From positions 1 through 64,000 of the forward strand of contig JAQYVZ010000017.1 of assembly GCA_030145205.1 (NCBI GenBank): a stretch of 64,000 nucleotides of DNA. Direction: 5' to 3'. The notes beneath the pieces are model-generated. The model was not told the DNA's origin. It did no database searches and was given only the letters and a program-made list of their open reading frames with translations. Positions 9,517 to 18,694 of the stretch are shown in pieces. The DNA comes from Desulfuromonadales bacterium (lineage in GTDB: Bacteria; Desulfobacterota; Desulfuromonadia; Desulfuromonadales; BM103). A program made the position numbers and the translations under genes. Within the stretch, counting starts at the first letter, position 1. Each line of letters starts with the position of its first letter.

Positions 9517-9544
9517 ATTATATGTAATTGAATCTAATTGTCAA
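9517..9544 (-). promoter_or_regulatory. Near-consensus sigma-70 promoter for the PilZ/HD-GYP operon
   Basis: On the minus strand TTGACA (9544-9539) and TATAAT (9522-9517) are separated by 16 bp. Both hexamers match the consensus exactly. Transcription would start near 9510, giving a leader of about 110 nt before the GTG at 9397. The spacer is itself part of a palindromic repeat, so the promoter is probably repressed. No GEMM c-di-GMP riboswitch is visible in the leader. Confidence 0.7.
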
Positions 9545-9597
9545 GGAATTAGATTCAAATGAATCTAAATTGACAAGGAATTAGATTCAAAAGAATC
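9528..9597. repeat. AT-rich palindromic repeat array over the operon promoter
   Basis: A perfect 12-bp inverted repeat (TTGAATCTAATT at 9528-9539, AATTAGATTCAA at 9547-9558) is followed by a near-perfect palindrome (TTAGATTCAAATGAATCTAA, 9549-9568). The block repeats directly with a 32-bp period: CAAGGAATTAGATTCAAA occurs at 9542-9559 and again at 9574-9591. One arm fills the spacer between the -35 and -10 boxes of the minus-strand promoter. Three turns apart and palindromic, these look like operators for a dimeric or oligomerising repressor. Confidence 0.6.
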
Positions 9598-9666
9598 CCT
9601 TATCTGCTGTTTTTATGAGATGGGGATGCGTGAATGAAGCCGAAACAGGACATGCAGTCATGTTTT

Positions 9667-11643
9667 TTAGAGGGGGTGCCCATGCAGAAATTCGCGGGCC
9701 TGGCGGATATCAAGATCTTCACCCAGCAGCATCAGGGTGTCGCCGGTTTCGAGGCGCAGGTCAGCGGAAGGGCTGTAGATCACGCGTTCATGTCGTACCA
9801 CGCCCACCACGGATGATCCGGTTTCCGCCCGAAAGTTAAGCTCCGCCAGACTCTTGCCCAGGCAAGGCGAGTCGTCGGGGACGGCCTGAATTTCAATCTC
9901 CCCCCCCTCCAGTACGGAAAGGTAGCCGGTCAGGTTGCGAGTCTGGAGGTTGGCCTGCCGGTAGCGTTGGTGATGTTCGTCACTTAGGGTGGAGATAAGT
10001 TTAAGGACTCGCCCCTCCGACACTTGAAACTGGCGTAGTAGCAAGGTGGTCAGTTCCAGACCAGCGCCGAATTCGTCGGTGATGATTTCGTCGGCGCCGA
10101 GTTCTTTCAGGTTCTCGATTTCCGCAACGTAGCGAGTGCGAGCCAAAATGTAAATATCCGGGTTCAGCTCTCTTGCCGTTGGGATGACGCGGGACAGGGC
10201 GGAAGGGTCGTTGATCGCCAGGACCAGAGCGTTGGCCTTGGTAATGCCGGCGCCTTTGAGGACGGCTTCTGCAGTAGCGTCACCGTGAATGATAAAGTCA
10301 CCCGACTGGCGTGCCAGCCGCACCGCTTCGCCGTTGAGTTCGATATGAATGTAGGGTAGGCGCATGTTACGGAGGGCATAGGCGACATTACGTCCGGAGA
10401 GGCCGTAGCCGGCGATCACGACATGACCCTCCAGGTTGGCAGTCCGTTCCTGCTCCTCGCTCGCTTCGTGGGTTACCGTCTTGCCGAGCCAACCAGCAAT
10501 GCGGGCCGCGATCGCGTGGGCGTGGCCGAACAGGAACGGTGTACACATCATGGAGAGGGCCACGACCGATAGGGCAACCTGGTAGGTTTGTTCCTGCAGG
10601 GCGCCAACAGCGAGTGCCTGCTTGAGCAGGATGAAAGAGAATTCTCCGACCTGAAAAATCATCAGACCGCAGGTCAGCGCCGGACGTAGAGGGTAGTGGA
10701 CAAGTCGCGCTGCGATGGCGGCAGCACCAATTTTAACCAGACTTAACAGCACTAGCCCTGTCAGGACCAAAGGCCACGTATCAGCAAGAATGCGCAGATC
10801 GATCAGCATGCCGATCGAAATAAAGAACAGGGCGAGGAAAACATCGCGAAACGGGATGATGTCGGCCAGAACCTGATGAGACGAATCCGATTCGGCGAGA
10901 GCCAGTCCGGCGATAAACGCGCCCAGGGCCAGTGAGAGTCCGGCCTGTGCGGTTGCCCAGGCTGTACCGAGGACCAGGGCGAGGATGGTGAGGCGGAATA
11001 GTTCAGATGAGCGGGTCTTCAGGATGCTGCGCAACAACGGTTGCAGCAGGTGCCTGCTGAACAGGTAGAGGCCGGCCAGGATCGCGCTGGCGCGCACCAG
11101 TGACCAGGCAGAGAAGCCCTGCGGGTTGTTGCCGAGCAGGGGCAGCCCGACCAGGAAGAAAATGACGCAGAGATCCTGGAACAACAGGATGCTCAGAGAA
11201 ATCCGACCGTGAGGAGAATCGACTTCGCCCCGTTCCAGAAGCATCTTCAGGACGATGGCCGTGGATGAGAGCGCCATTGCCATTCCGAGGCTGATAGCAC
11301 TGGAGGGTGGCAGCCCCGTCAGCCAAGTTGCCAGACAGACCAGCAACCCGGTGATGGCGACCTGGGTAGCTCCGGCCCGCAACAGCAGCTTTTTCAAGAG
11401 CATGATGCGGCCGTAGGAGAATTCGAGCCCGATGGTGAACAGCAGCAGGATGACACCGATCTCTGCAACGATTTCCACTTCGTGCACAGCACCGATCAGG
11501 TGGAATCCGTATGGGCCGACCACGAGTCCGGTGACCAGGTAGCCGACAATCGGCGATTGTCGCAACCGGCTGAACAGGTAAGCGTTCGCCAGGGCGAGGC
11601 AGATCAGGATCAGGATGTCTTGCAGCAAGGTCAGGTTAGGCAT
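9667..11643 (-). CDS. CPA2-family monovalent cation:proton antiporter (KefB/YbaL-like)
   Basis: A 658-residue integral membrane protein. The first ~385 residues are a Na+/H+ exchanger domain of about 12-13 membrane segments starting LLQDILILICLALANAYLFSRL and including the family motifs GPYGFHLIG and LLLFTIGLEFS. A TrkA-N (RCK) nucleotide-binding domain follows (HVVIAGYGLSGRNVAYAL, HGDATAEAVLKGAGI), then a TrkA-C domain at the C-terminus (DSPCLGKSLAELNFR). Such proteins exchange K+ or Na+ for protons and are gated by NAD(H) or similar ligands at the RCK domain. I chose the ATG at 11643; a GTG at 11652 is an in-frame alternative. It is separated from rarA by about 80 bp on the same strand. Confidence 0.88.
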   Translation of the reverse strand: MPNLTLLQDILILICLALANAYLFSRLRQSPIVGYLVTGLVVGPYGFHLIGAVHEVEIVAEIGVILLLFTIGLEFSYGRIMLLKKLLLRAGATQVAITGLLVCLATWLTGLPPSSAISLGMAMALSSTAIVLKMLLERGEVDSPHGRISLSILLFQDLCVIFFLVGLPLLGNNPQGFSAWSLVRASAILAGLYLFSRHLLQPLLRSILKTRSSELFRLTILALVLGTAWATAQAGLSLALGAFIAGLALAESDSSHQVLADIIPFRDVFLALFFISIGMLIDLRILADTWPLVLTGLVLLSLVKIGAAAIAARLVHYPLRPALTCGLMIFQVGEFSFILLKQALAVGALQEQTYQVALSVVALSMMCTPFLFGHAHAIAARIAGWLGKTVTHEASEEQERTANLEGHVVIAGYGLSGRNVAYALRNMRLPYIHIELNGEAVRLARQSGDFIIHGDATAEAVLKGAGITKANALVLAINDPSALSRVIPTARELNPDIYILARTRYVAEIENLKELGADEIITDEFGAGLELTTLLLRQFQVSEGRVLKLISTLSDEHHQRYRQANLQTRNLTGYLSVLEGGEIEIQAVPDDSPCLGKSLAELNFRAETGSSVVGVVRHERVIYSPSADLRLETGDTLMLLGEDLDIRQAREFLHGHPL

Positions 11644-11726
11644 GGGTGACACTCAATCAGAGTCGTGTTGACAGGTTGTCTGCAAGCATGCTGAAGATTC
11701 CCCGTTGGGCAATGTGCTCGTGTTGC

Positions 11727-13058
11727 TCAGCTTTCGGTGTCAGGGTCTGTTTTGTCCCGACTTCGCGCCAGTTCTGCCCGATGGGCCTGCCGTTCGCGGA
11801 TATGTTGCTCGTAGCCGCTCTGTCTGGGGCGGTAGTAGCGGGCGCCCTGCAAATCTTCAGGCAGGTGGGAATGGGTAACGATGGCGTCAGGTTGGTCGTG
11901 GGCGTATTCGTAGCCTTTGCCGTATCCCAGGTCCTTCATCAGCTTGGTCGGTGCGTTACGAATGTGGGCTGGAACGGGCAGCGCGCCGCTGCGGCGGACT
12001 TCCGCCTGAGCGGCGCCAATCGCCTTGTAGGCTGCGTTGCTCTTGGGAGCTGTTGCCAGATAGGTGACTGCCTGGGCCAGGGGGATGCGGCCTTCCGGCA
12101 TGCCGACGAAGTGCACTGCCTGTTGTGCGGCCAGGGCGATCTGTAGCCCCCGCGGATCGGCGTTGCCGACATCCTCGGCGGCAAAAATCACCATGCGGCG
12201 TGCAATGAACAGCGGGTCCTCACCCGCCTCAATCATGCGGGCCAGCCAGTAGACGGCAGCGTCAACGTCTGAACCTCGCATGCTTTTGATGAACGCGGAA
12301 ATGACGTTGTAATGCTCTTCGGCGCCTTTGTCGTACAGCAGCGGCGCCTTCTGCATGGCGTCTTCGATGTCCGTGCGCGTCACCTGACCCGCTGCTGTCG
12401 CTGCGGCCATTTCAAGCGTGTTGAGGGCAATGCGGGCGTCGCCGTGGGCCTGTTCGGACAACAGGTCAAAGGCGTCTTCGTCGACCTGAAGATTGCGTCT
12501 GCCAAGCCCATCCGGGTGGCCCAGCGCCCGCTGCAGCAGGCATTTGATGTCGGCACTGTCGAGCGGTTCGAGCACGAAGACCTGGGAGCGGGAGAGCAGG
12601 GCCGAGTTGACTTCGAAGGACGGGTTTTCGGTGGTTGCGCCGATCAGGATGACGTCACCGCGCTCGACCCATGGCAGGAATGCATCCTGCTGCGCCTTGT
12701 TGAAACGGTGGATCTCATCAACAAAGAGCAGCGTCCGCCGTCCATGGTAGTTGCGCTCTTCGCGTGCCTTGGCGACCAGTGCTCGGACCTCCTTGACGCC
12801 CTGCAGGACAGCTGAGAAAGATTCGAAGCGGCACTTGGTGGTCGCGGCAATGACTTGCGCCAGGCTGGTTTTACCCGTGCCGGGCGGGCCCCAGAAAATG
12901 ACCGAGGAGAGTTGGTCGGCTTCGATCAGGCGGCGCAGAATCTTGCCCTCGCCGATCAGGTGTTGCTGCCCAACCATATCGTCCAGGCTGGCGGGACGCA
13001 TGCGTTCGGCCAAGGGGGCTGCGACAGTTTTGTCAACGCTTGCTGCAAATAAATCCAT
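11727..13058 (-). CDS. rarA: Replication-associated recombination protein A
   Basis: A 443-residue AAA+ ATPase of the RarA/MgsA/WRNIP1 family. It begins [10 protein letters not shown], then has [16 protein letters not shown], Walker [10 protein letters not shown], Walker [11 protein letters not shown], sensor 1 ATTENPSFE and the family C-terminal region [19 protein letters not shown] and [12 protein letters not shown]. The family acts at stalled replication forks and interacts with SSB and the clamp-loading machinery. The start at 13058 is chosen because AGGA lies 7 nt upstream; a TTG two codons earlier is less likely. It is divergent from nadK. Confidence 0.94.
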   Translation of the reverse strand: MDLFAASVDKTVAAPLAERMRPASLDDMVGQQHLIGEGKILRRLIEADQLSSVIFWGPPGTGKTSLAQVIAATTKCRFESFSAVLQGVKEVRALVAKAREERNYHGRRTLLFVDEIHRFNKAQQDAFLPWVERGDVILIGATTENPSFEVNSALLSRSQVFVLEPLDSADIKCLLQRALGHPDGLGRRNLQVDEDAFDLLSEQAHGDARIALNTLEMAAATAAGQVTRTDIEDAMQKAPLLYDKGAEEHYNVISAFIKSMRGSDVDAAVYWLARMIEAGEDPLFIARRMVIFAAEDVGNADPRGLQIALAAQQAVHFVGMPEGRIPLAQAVTYLATAPKSNAAYKAIGAAQAEVRRSGALPVPAHIRNAPTKLMKDLGYGKGYEYAHDQPDAIVTHSHLPEDLQGARYYRPRQSGYEQHIRERQAHRAELARSRDKTDPDTES

Positions 13059-13203
13059 GGTCAATCCTGAAGGTTACGAGATCTTGACAGCTTAACACAG
13101 CGGTCCTTTGAGTGACAAGCAGATGAGGGCGTAAGTGCCTGATAGCCGTAGACTTTAGACATTTCTTGTGATAGAGTCTGCTGGCTTTATTGAGGAGGTT
13201 GAC

Positions 13204-14058
13204 ATGAAGCGTATCGGGATATTTGCCAAACGTCATCATCAGGACGCGATCAAGCTGGCGGGTGATGTTATGACATGGCTGAATGAGCGGGATGTCGAGG
13301 TCTTTGTTGATGAACCCCTGGCGGTTGATATGGGGGACGTCAAAGGCTATCCGGGACGGTCGATTCCGGCCCTTGTCGATCTGGTTATCGTTCTGGGTGG
13401 TGACGGGACACTATTGTCCGTGGCACGACTGGTCGGTGAACTGCGTACGCCCATTCTGGGCGTCAACCTCGGCAGCCTCGGCTTTCTTACGGAAATCACC
13501 CGGGATGAGCTGTTCCCGGTGCTGGAACAGATTGTCAAGGGAGACTTCAGCGTCTCCGAAAGGATGCGACTCGATGTCTTTGTCCGGCGCGAGGGCGACC
13601 TGCTCGGGCGCTACCGGGTGTTGAACGATATCGTGATCAATAAGGGTGCCCTGGCACGGATCATTGACATGGAAGCCTGTGTTGATGACGATTATTTGAC
13701 CACCTTTAAGGCTGACGGTCTGATCATTGCTACCCCGACCGGAACCACGGCCTATAACCTGGCGGCGGGCGGGCCGATTATCTACCCCGGACTGCACTGC
13801 CTGGTGATTTCTCCCATCTGTCCGCACACCCTGACAAATCGACCGATTATCGTGTCTGATGAGGCGATGATCAAGGTCAAGGTCAAGTTCAAGGACGAGG
13901 ACGTGGCCCTGACTGCCGACGGGCAGGAGGGGATGCCGCTGAAGGGGGGCGACATCGTCGAAGTCCGTAAGTCGCGTTATGCGACCCTGCTGGTGAAAAG
14001 CCCCAGCAAGGACTATTTTGAAGTGCTGCGGACCAAACTGCGATGGGGAGAGCGCTAA
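13204..14058 (+). CDS. nadK: NAD kinase
   Basis: A 284-residue protein that phosphorylates NAD to NADP using ATP or polyphosphate. It has the catalytic GGDGT motif (VVLGGDGTLLSVARL), the NLGSLGFLTEI loop, and the substrate-binding TPTGTTAYNLAAGGPI region, all standard for the family. The start MKRIGIFAKRH is set by a GAGGAGG Shine-Dalgarno; an upstream in-frame ATG at 13168 lacks one. The gene is 76 bp before recN in the same direction, a pairing that is common in bacteria. Confidence 0.95.
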   Translation: MKRIGIFAKRHHQDAIKLAGDVMTWLNERDVEVFVDEPLAVDMGDVKGYPGRSIPALVDLVIVLGGDGTLLSVARLVGELRTPILGVNLGSLGFLTEITRDELFPVLEQIVKGDFSVSERMRLDVFVRREGDLLGRYRVLNDIVINKGALARIIDMEACVDDDYLTTFKADGLIIATPTGTTAYNLAAGGPIIYPGLHCLVISPICPHTLTNRPIIVSDEAMIKVKVKFKDEDVALTADGQEGMPLKGGDIVEVRKSRYATLLVKSPSKDYFEVLRTKLRWGER

Positions 14059-14134
14059 GGCTGTCGGCAGAGGGTGACGCGATCCCTGCAAACAAAGTTC
14101 TCTCGCAAGACGCAACGCGCGAAGCGATCCTTCT

Positions 14135-15829
14135 ATGCTGCTTAACCTGATTATTCACAATTTTGCCATTATTGATCGACTTGAGGTCGCTTTCGGTGCC
14201 GGGTTTAATGTGCTGACCGGTGAGACCGGTGCCGGCAAGTCGATCATTATGGGGGCGGTCGGTCTTCTGCTCGGCGACCGGGCCAGTCCGGATCTGGTCC
14301 GGGCCGGTGCCGAGGATGCGACGGTTGAGGCCCTGTTCGATATTGCCGACCACGCTGTTCTTCGGCAGACCTTGAGCGAGCATGGCTTTGTGGTAGAGGA
14401 TGACCTGGTGATCCGGCGAGTGGTCAGCCGCAATGGGCGCAGTCGTGCCTATCTGAACGGCTCTCTGGTTACGTTGACCCAGCTGCAGCCATTGGCTGAG
14501 ATGCTGATGTCGGTCTGTGGACAGCACGCTCACCAGACCTTACTGCATCGTGAGGCGCATCAGTCTCTGCTTGACCAATTCGGCGGCATCACGGCAGAGG
14601 TCTCCGCCTACCGAGAGATGTTTCATGCTTTACAGCAGGTCACAGCCGAGTTGGAGGCGCTGACGGCTGCTGAACGGGAGCGCCACCAGCGGATTGATTT
14701 CCTTGCGCATCAGAGCGCCGAGATCGCAGCGGCGCAGCTCTCTGTCAGCGAAGAGGAGGAGCTTCAGGCAGAGCGGCGCCTGTTGCAGCATGCTGAACAG
14801 TTGGCGACCCTGTCGCGGGGCGGCTACGACACCCTGTACGGCGCCGAAGGCGCGGTCTGTGAGCGCCTGGGACAGCTAGCTGATGACCTGGAGGCTGTTG
14901 GTCAGATTGATCCACAACTGGCCACCCACGCGGAGGTCTTACGGCGCGCCTTGTATGAACTGGAAGATGTGGCCGGTGAACTACGTAGCCGTGCGGACCA
15001 GGCCAACTTCGAACCGGGGCGACAGGAAGAGGTCGAAGAGCGCCTGGCCACCATTGCCCGGCTGAAACGCAAGTACGCCCCGAGTGTTGAAGAAGTTCTG
15101 GCCGTTCAGCAGGCGTGCGAACAGGAGCTGTCGCAGTTAGAGCATGTCGGCGAGACCCGGGACGTCCTGCAGGCTGACCAGACACGTTTGACGACGTTGC
15201 TGCAGGAGCAGGGAAGCCAAATCAGCGCACGGCGGGGTGCCGCCGCCCAGCGGATGGAAGCGCAGGTCATGGCCGAGCTGGCCGACCTGGCGATGCCCGG
15301 AACCCGCTTTCATATCCAGCTCACCTCCTTGTCGGAGCCAGCGGCAACCGGTCTGGAACGGGTTGAGTTCCTGATTGCGCCAAACCAGGGGGAAGCTTTG
15401 CTGCCGCTCGGCAAGGTCGCTTCTGGCGGGGAATTGTCGCGCATTCTGCTGGCGCTCAAGCAGGTCGCTCCGGAACGTGATGAGGTACCGACCCTGGTGT
15501 TTGATGAGGTTGACGCCGGTATCGGCGGCGTGACCGCCAGTTCTGTCGGCCGCAAGCTGTACGATGTGAGCCGTGCTGCCCAGGTGCTGTGCGTCACTCA
15601 TCTGCCGCAGGTTGCTGCTTTCGCCGACCAGCATTTTCAGGTGATGAAAAGCGAGGTTGAGGGTCGGACCCTGACTGCCTTGAACCGTCTTGATGAAGAA
15701 GCGCGTGTCGAGGAGATGGCCCGGATGCTTGGCGGTGCCAGGACAACGGACCTGACTCTTGAAAATGCACGTGAATTGATTGCCTTGTCCCGGGCTACGG
15801 GAACTAGCAGAGGTCACGATGATCCGTAA
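14135..15829 (+). CDS. recN: DNA repair protein RecN
   Basis: A 564-residue SMC-like ATPase of double-strand-break repair, at the usual family length. The N-terminus has the Walker A GETGAGKS and the C-terminal half has the ABC signature SGGELSRILLAL, Walker B LVFDEVDAGIGG and the VCVTHLPQVAAFAD switch segment. The middle (about residues 150-350) is a charged antiparallel coiled coil, rich in Glu, Gln and Arg. Its last 11 bp overlap the start of the downstream GNAT gene, so the two are coupled. Confidence 0.95.
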   Translation: MLLNLIIHNFAIIDRLEVAFGAGFNVLTGETGAGKSIIMGAVGLLLGDRASPDLVRAGAEDATVEALFDIADHAVLRQTLSEHGFVVEDDLVIRRVVSRNGRSRAYLNGSLVTLTQLQPLAEMLMSVCGQHAHQTLLHREAHQSLLDQFGGITAEVSAYREMFHALQQVTAELEALTAAERERHQRIDFLAHQSAEIAAAQLSVSEEEELQAERRLLQHAEQLATLSRGGYDTLYGAEGAVCERLGQLADDLEAVGQIDPQLATHAEVLRRALYELEDVAGELRSRADQANFEPGRQEEVEERLATIARLKRKYAPSVEEVLAVQQACEQELSQLEHVGETRDVLQADQTRLTTLLQEQGSQISARRGAAAQRMEAQVMAELADLAMPGTRFHIQLTSLSEPAATGLERVEFLIAPNQGEALLPLGKVASGGELSRILLALKQVAPERDEVPTLVFDEVDAGIGGVTASSVGRKLYDVSRAAQVLCVTHLPQVAAFADQHFQVMKSEVEGRTLTALNRLDEEARVEEMARMLGGARTTDLTLENARELIALSRATGTSRGHDDP

Positions 15830-16268
15830 AGCAACACTTGCCGACACCAAAGATATTCATCAACTGTTGCTCGGTTTTGCCAAAAATGGGTTAGTTCTGC
15901 CCCGTTCTTTGGCGGAAATTTACGAGGCGATCCGGGATTTTCATGTGGATGAGGTTGATGGCCAGGTTGTCGGAGTGGTCGCCCTGAGTCTCTACTGGGA
16001 AGACCTCGCTGAAGTTCGCTCACTGGCCGTGCATTCCGACTTCGGCGGCCGTGGGATTGGTCGCGCCCTGGTCGAAGCCTGTGTGGCGGAGGCGCGTGCG
16101 TTGGGCCTCAAACAACTGTTTGCCCTGACGTATCAGCCGGAGTTTTTTGGTCGCCTCGGTTTTGAACCGGTTGAAAAAGCGGATCTTCCTCAGAAAATCT
16201 GGCGTGACTGCATGAAGTGCGCAAAGTTCCCCGACTGCGACGAACTGGCGTTTATCTTTGAATTGTAG
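15819..16268 (+). CDS. GNAT acetyltransferase resembling short N-acetylglutamate synthase
   Basis: A 149-residue single-domain GNAT protein. The acetyl-CoA pyrophosphate loop is FGGRGIGRALVE, preceded by the core strand AEVRSLAVHSDF. The C-terminus (RDCMKCAKFPDCDELA) matches the short stand-alone N-acetylglutamate synthases found in actinobacteria and Desulfobacterota, which make N-acetylglutamate for arginine synthesis. The start MIRKATLADTKDI is preceded by AGAGG and overlaps recN by 11 bp. argJ at 23120 can also acetylate glutamate, so this enzyme may prime the cycle. The assignment to glutamate as substrate is by family resemblance only. Confidence 0.72.
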   Translation: MIRKATLADTKDIHQLLLGFAKNGLVLPRSLAEIYEAIRDFHVDEVDGQVVGVVALSLYWEDLAEVRSLAVHSDFGGRGIGRALVEACVAEARALGLKQLFALTYQPEFFGRLGFEPVEKADLPQKIWRDCMKCAKFPDCDELAFIFEL

Positions 16269-16301
16269 TGAGTATGGCACATTTATTGTAGTGTAAATAA
16301 C

Positions 16302-16329
16302 TTGACAGTGTTGGCGCGCTCCATATATT
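16302..16329 (+). promoter_or_regulatory. Sigma-70 promoter upstream of the M23 peptidase gene
   Basis: A perfect TTGACA at 16302-16307 is followed after 16 bp by TATATT at 16324-16329, in the intergenic region before the peptidase start at 16377. Confidence 0.6.
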
Positions 16330-16376
16330 AATGTCCGATATGTAAAATCAGCGATGTTTCTGTGAGGTTAGTTCTC

Positions 16377-17246
16377 TTGTCTGCTAAAAAGTTCGCAATA
16401 CTTGTTATTCCTGAAGGATCTCACCGGGTTCGCCGCTTCAGTGTGCAGCGCTCTCTGCTCAACTGGGTGGCCTGCGGCATGGTTCTGGTTCTGCTCGGGC
16501 TGAGCGCCTTGGTGTTTGATTACGTGCGCACCAACCTCGACCAGAGCGAGTTTGCCCGTCTCCAGGTTGAAAACCGCGAGCAGCGTGATGAGATGCGCCG
16601 TTTGGTGGTGAGACTGGAAGATCTGCGCAAGGAAATGGTTGTCCTCGCCCAGAATGATGCCAAGGTGCGGGTCATGGCCAAGCTGTCGCGCCCCAAGGGG
16701 GACAGCCTTAGTGGAGTCGGCGGTCCGGGCTCTGATGATTTGCCCCAGGAATATTCCGATATCCAGCGCCGGATTGATGACCTGCGCCACCAGATCGATC
16801 TGCAGCGGGAGAGCCAGGAAGAGATTCAGGGCTTCCTGAACGATCAACGCTCCCTGTTAGCGGCCAAGCCATCGGGATACCCGGTCAAGGGTTGGACCAC
16901 TTCCAGTTTCGGTATGCGGCGTGACCCGTTTAATGGCCGTCGCAAAATGCACGAAGGTTACGATATAGCGGCTCGCACCGGCACGCCGGTGACCGCAACC
17001 GCCGACGGAATTGTCAGCCAGTCGAAGGCCGTCCCCGGCTACGGTAAAATGGTTGTGATCGATCATGGTTACGGCTATCGCACCTACTACGGTCATAACT
17101 CGAAGAATTACGTCAAGGTTGGCCAGCGCGTTAAACGCGGCGAACGGATTGCTGCAGTTGGCAACACCGGTCGTTCTACCGGTTCCCACGTGCATTACGA
17201 AGTGCGCATGAACGGTGTACCGGTCAATCCGAAGAAGTTTTTTTAG
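16377..17246 (+). CDS. Membrane-anchored M23-family murein peptidase
   Basis: A 289-residue protein. One N-terminal membrane segment (WVACGMVLVLLGLSALVF) is followed by a coiled coil of about residues 55-95 (RLQVENREQRDEMRRLVVR) and a second coil near 130-160. The C-terminal LytM domain has the zinc-ligand motif HEGYDIAARTGTPV, the GYGKMVVIDHGYG strand and the SHVHYEVRMNG site. It is predicted to cut peptidoglycan cross-links, or to act as an EnvC-like activator, in the periplasm. I chose the TTG at 16377 (MSAKKFAILVIPEGSH) because GAGG lies 9 nt upstream; a GTG at 16362 adds five residues but lies on that same sequence. A strong terminator follows. Confidence 0.87.
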   Translation: MSAKKFAILVIPEGSHRVRRFSVQRSLLNWVACGMVLVLLGLSALVFDYVRTNLDQSEFARLQVENREQRDEMRRLVVRLEDLRKEMVVLAQNDAKVRVMAKLSRPKGDSLSGVGGPGSDDLPQEYSDIQRRIDDLRHQIDLQRESQEEIQGFLNDQRSLLAAKPSGYPVKGWTTSSFGMRRDPFNGRRKMHEGYDIAARTGTPVTATADGIVSQSKAVPGYGKMVVIDHGYGYRTYYGHNSKNYVKVGQRVKRGERIAAVGNTGRSTGSHVHYEVRMNGVPVNPKKFF

Positions 17247-17270
17247 AAGACTGTGACTATCGAAGATTTG

Positions 17271-17298
17271 AAAGCCCCGCCTGAAAAGGCGGGGCTTT
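17271..17298. terminator. Intrinsic terminator after the M23 peptidase gene
   Basis: A perfect 12-bp stem (AAAGCCCCGCCT with AGGCGGGGCTTT) with a GAAA loop runs into TTTTTGTTT on the plus strand, between the convergent peptidase and lpxR genes. Confidence 0.9.
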
Positions 17299-17325
17299 TT
17301 GTTTGGGGTGAAGTTGGTGCAATTG

Positions 17326-18372
17326 TCAGAATGTAAAAAACCAGGAGAGGGCCAGCGACCCGAAGTTGTGGTCTTCCTCTTGACCCTCGAATTCCCGGGT
17401 GCGGGTGACATTCGTGTAGGTCAGCATCAGGTTGCGATAACTGAGGGTGAGGCCGGCAGCGAAATCGGCAATCAGGGGCTCTTTGTCGATGCTGTGGCTG
17501 TCGGTGAAGGTGTTTCCGTCCAGGAAGATGTCGCGCAGCACGTACTTGCCGTTGACGGCGGCGAACAGGTAAAGGCTTGGTTTGTTGCTCGGTGAGAAGC
17601 GGGTGCTGCCGGCCGGCCGGATCAGGGAAACACCGAAATTCCGGGGCAGATTCAGGCCGGCACGGATTTCCAGGCCACTATTAAGATAGGTCGCTACATT
17701 CCCAATGGCCCCGCCGGCATGGGCGATCATGTCCGCACTCAGCTTGCCGGGGTCCTTCTGGCTGAACAACCACTTGCGTTCAAAGGCGACGACAACTCCG
17801 GGTTCATTTTTTAGCTGGTTGTCCCAGCCTTCCGCCGTGTCAATGTTACGTAGCTCATGTACCAGGGTCTGGGACTCTTCCGCAAAAGAGAGCGGGCCGA
17901 CCAACCCCATCTGAATTTCTACACTGTCGAGAAAGTCCCGACCTTCCTCCTGACGTGCCAGGCGGTGGTATGCCAGCCCGATGTATGACCAGCCGGCATA
18001 AGGGCGGTCATCAAGAATCAGGTCGGTTTGGCTGGTATCGCCGGGTGTGTACATGTTTTGGCCGAAGGAGAATTCAGCCTTGTGGCTGAATTCTGGCCCG
18101 GAATCACGGATCAACGGAATTTTGTGAATCCATTCCAAAACCTGCCGGGGCAGCCGCCCATTTTTTGCGTGGGGTGACAAGTCGGGAGAAAGAAGCGAGT
18201 ATTTGACGCCGTTGGTGTAATTGCTGTCGGTGCCGTTGAACAGGTCGTTCTCAAAATAGAAGGTGTGTGACCAGGGGTTGTCGTCCGCGGCCTCCGCGGG
18301 GAGGTTGGGCAGGAGCAGCATGACCAGCAGGAACAGACTGCGGAAAATTCGTGTGGAAACGTGTTCGGGCAT
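17326..18372 (-). CDS. lpxR: Outer-membrane lipid A 3'-O-deacylase, LpxR family
   Basis: A 348-residue protein with a signal peptide (FRSLFLLVMLLLPNLPAEA) and a mature start DDNPWSHTFYFENDLF. The Asn-Asp pair in FENDLFNGTDSNYTNGVKYS, the following Thr, FGQNMYTP and DDRPYAGWSYIGL match the LpxR (DUF2219) family, which removes the 3'-acyloxyacyl group from lipid A at the outer leaflet. The C-terminus ends in an aromatic (LSWFFTF), as in beta barrels. I chose the ATG at 18372 because it gives a compact signal peptide; an in-frame ATG at 18435 would add 21 residues. Neither has a strong Shine-Dalgarno. The catalytic His candidate is in TLVHELRN. Confidence 0.82.
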   Translation of the reverse strand: MPEHVSTRIFRSLFLLVMLLLPNLPAEAADDNPWSHTFYFENDLFNGTDSNYTNGVKYSLLSPDLSPHAKNGRLPRQVLEWIHKIPLIRDSGPEFSHKAEFSFGQNMYTPGDTSQTDLILDDRPYAGWSYIGLAYHRLARQEEGRDFLDSVEIQMGLVGPLSFAEESQTLVHELRNIDTAEGWDNQLKNEPGVVVAFERKWLFSQKDPGKLSADMIAHAGGAIGNVATYLNSGLEIRAGLNLPRNFGVSLIRPAGSTRFSPSNKPSLYLFAAVNGKYVLRDIFLDGNTFTDSHSIDKEPLIADFAAGLTLSYRNLMLTYTNVTRTREFEGQEEDHNFGSLALSWFFTF

Positions 18373-18585
18373 GGTCTGCTCGGCGTTATGGGTAGACGCC
18401 GCTCCAAAGTATTTCGAAACAGGATTGAGAGTCATCTCAACAGAAGCAGCATGATAGCATGTAAGCCGGTTTTTTGTGTACGCTCAGGAAAAGGTTTCGA
18501 CGGTTCACGGGGGTGGTGTTTGTCCTGTTGCCGAACAGGAACCCAGAAATCGGTGAAGGGGGCCGGCTGGGGGGGCATTTGAGCA

Positions 18586-18614
18586 TTGTGGCACCTGATA
18601 GCGTGTGCTAAAAT
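18586..18614 (+). promoter_or_regulatory. Putative sigma-70 promoter for secA
   Basis: TTGTGG (18586-18591) and TAAAAT (18609-18614) are 17 bp apart, about 80 bp upstream of secA. No SecM-like leader gene is visible in the lpxR-secA intergenic region, which otherwise holds nothing I can assign. Confidence 0.45.
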
Positions 18615-18694
18615 TCCTAATTTAGCCGGGTTTTAAGCAAAGATGTCCCAAACGTGGACCCGACAGCACATTCAATCCGTAACGGAGTTCTTTC

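Noticed and set aside
16275-16290. Sigma-54-like TGGCACATTTATTGT upstream of the M23 peptidase
   Set aside because: The essential GC at -12 is GT, and a good sigma-70 promoter lies just downstream.
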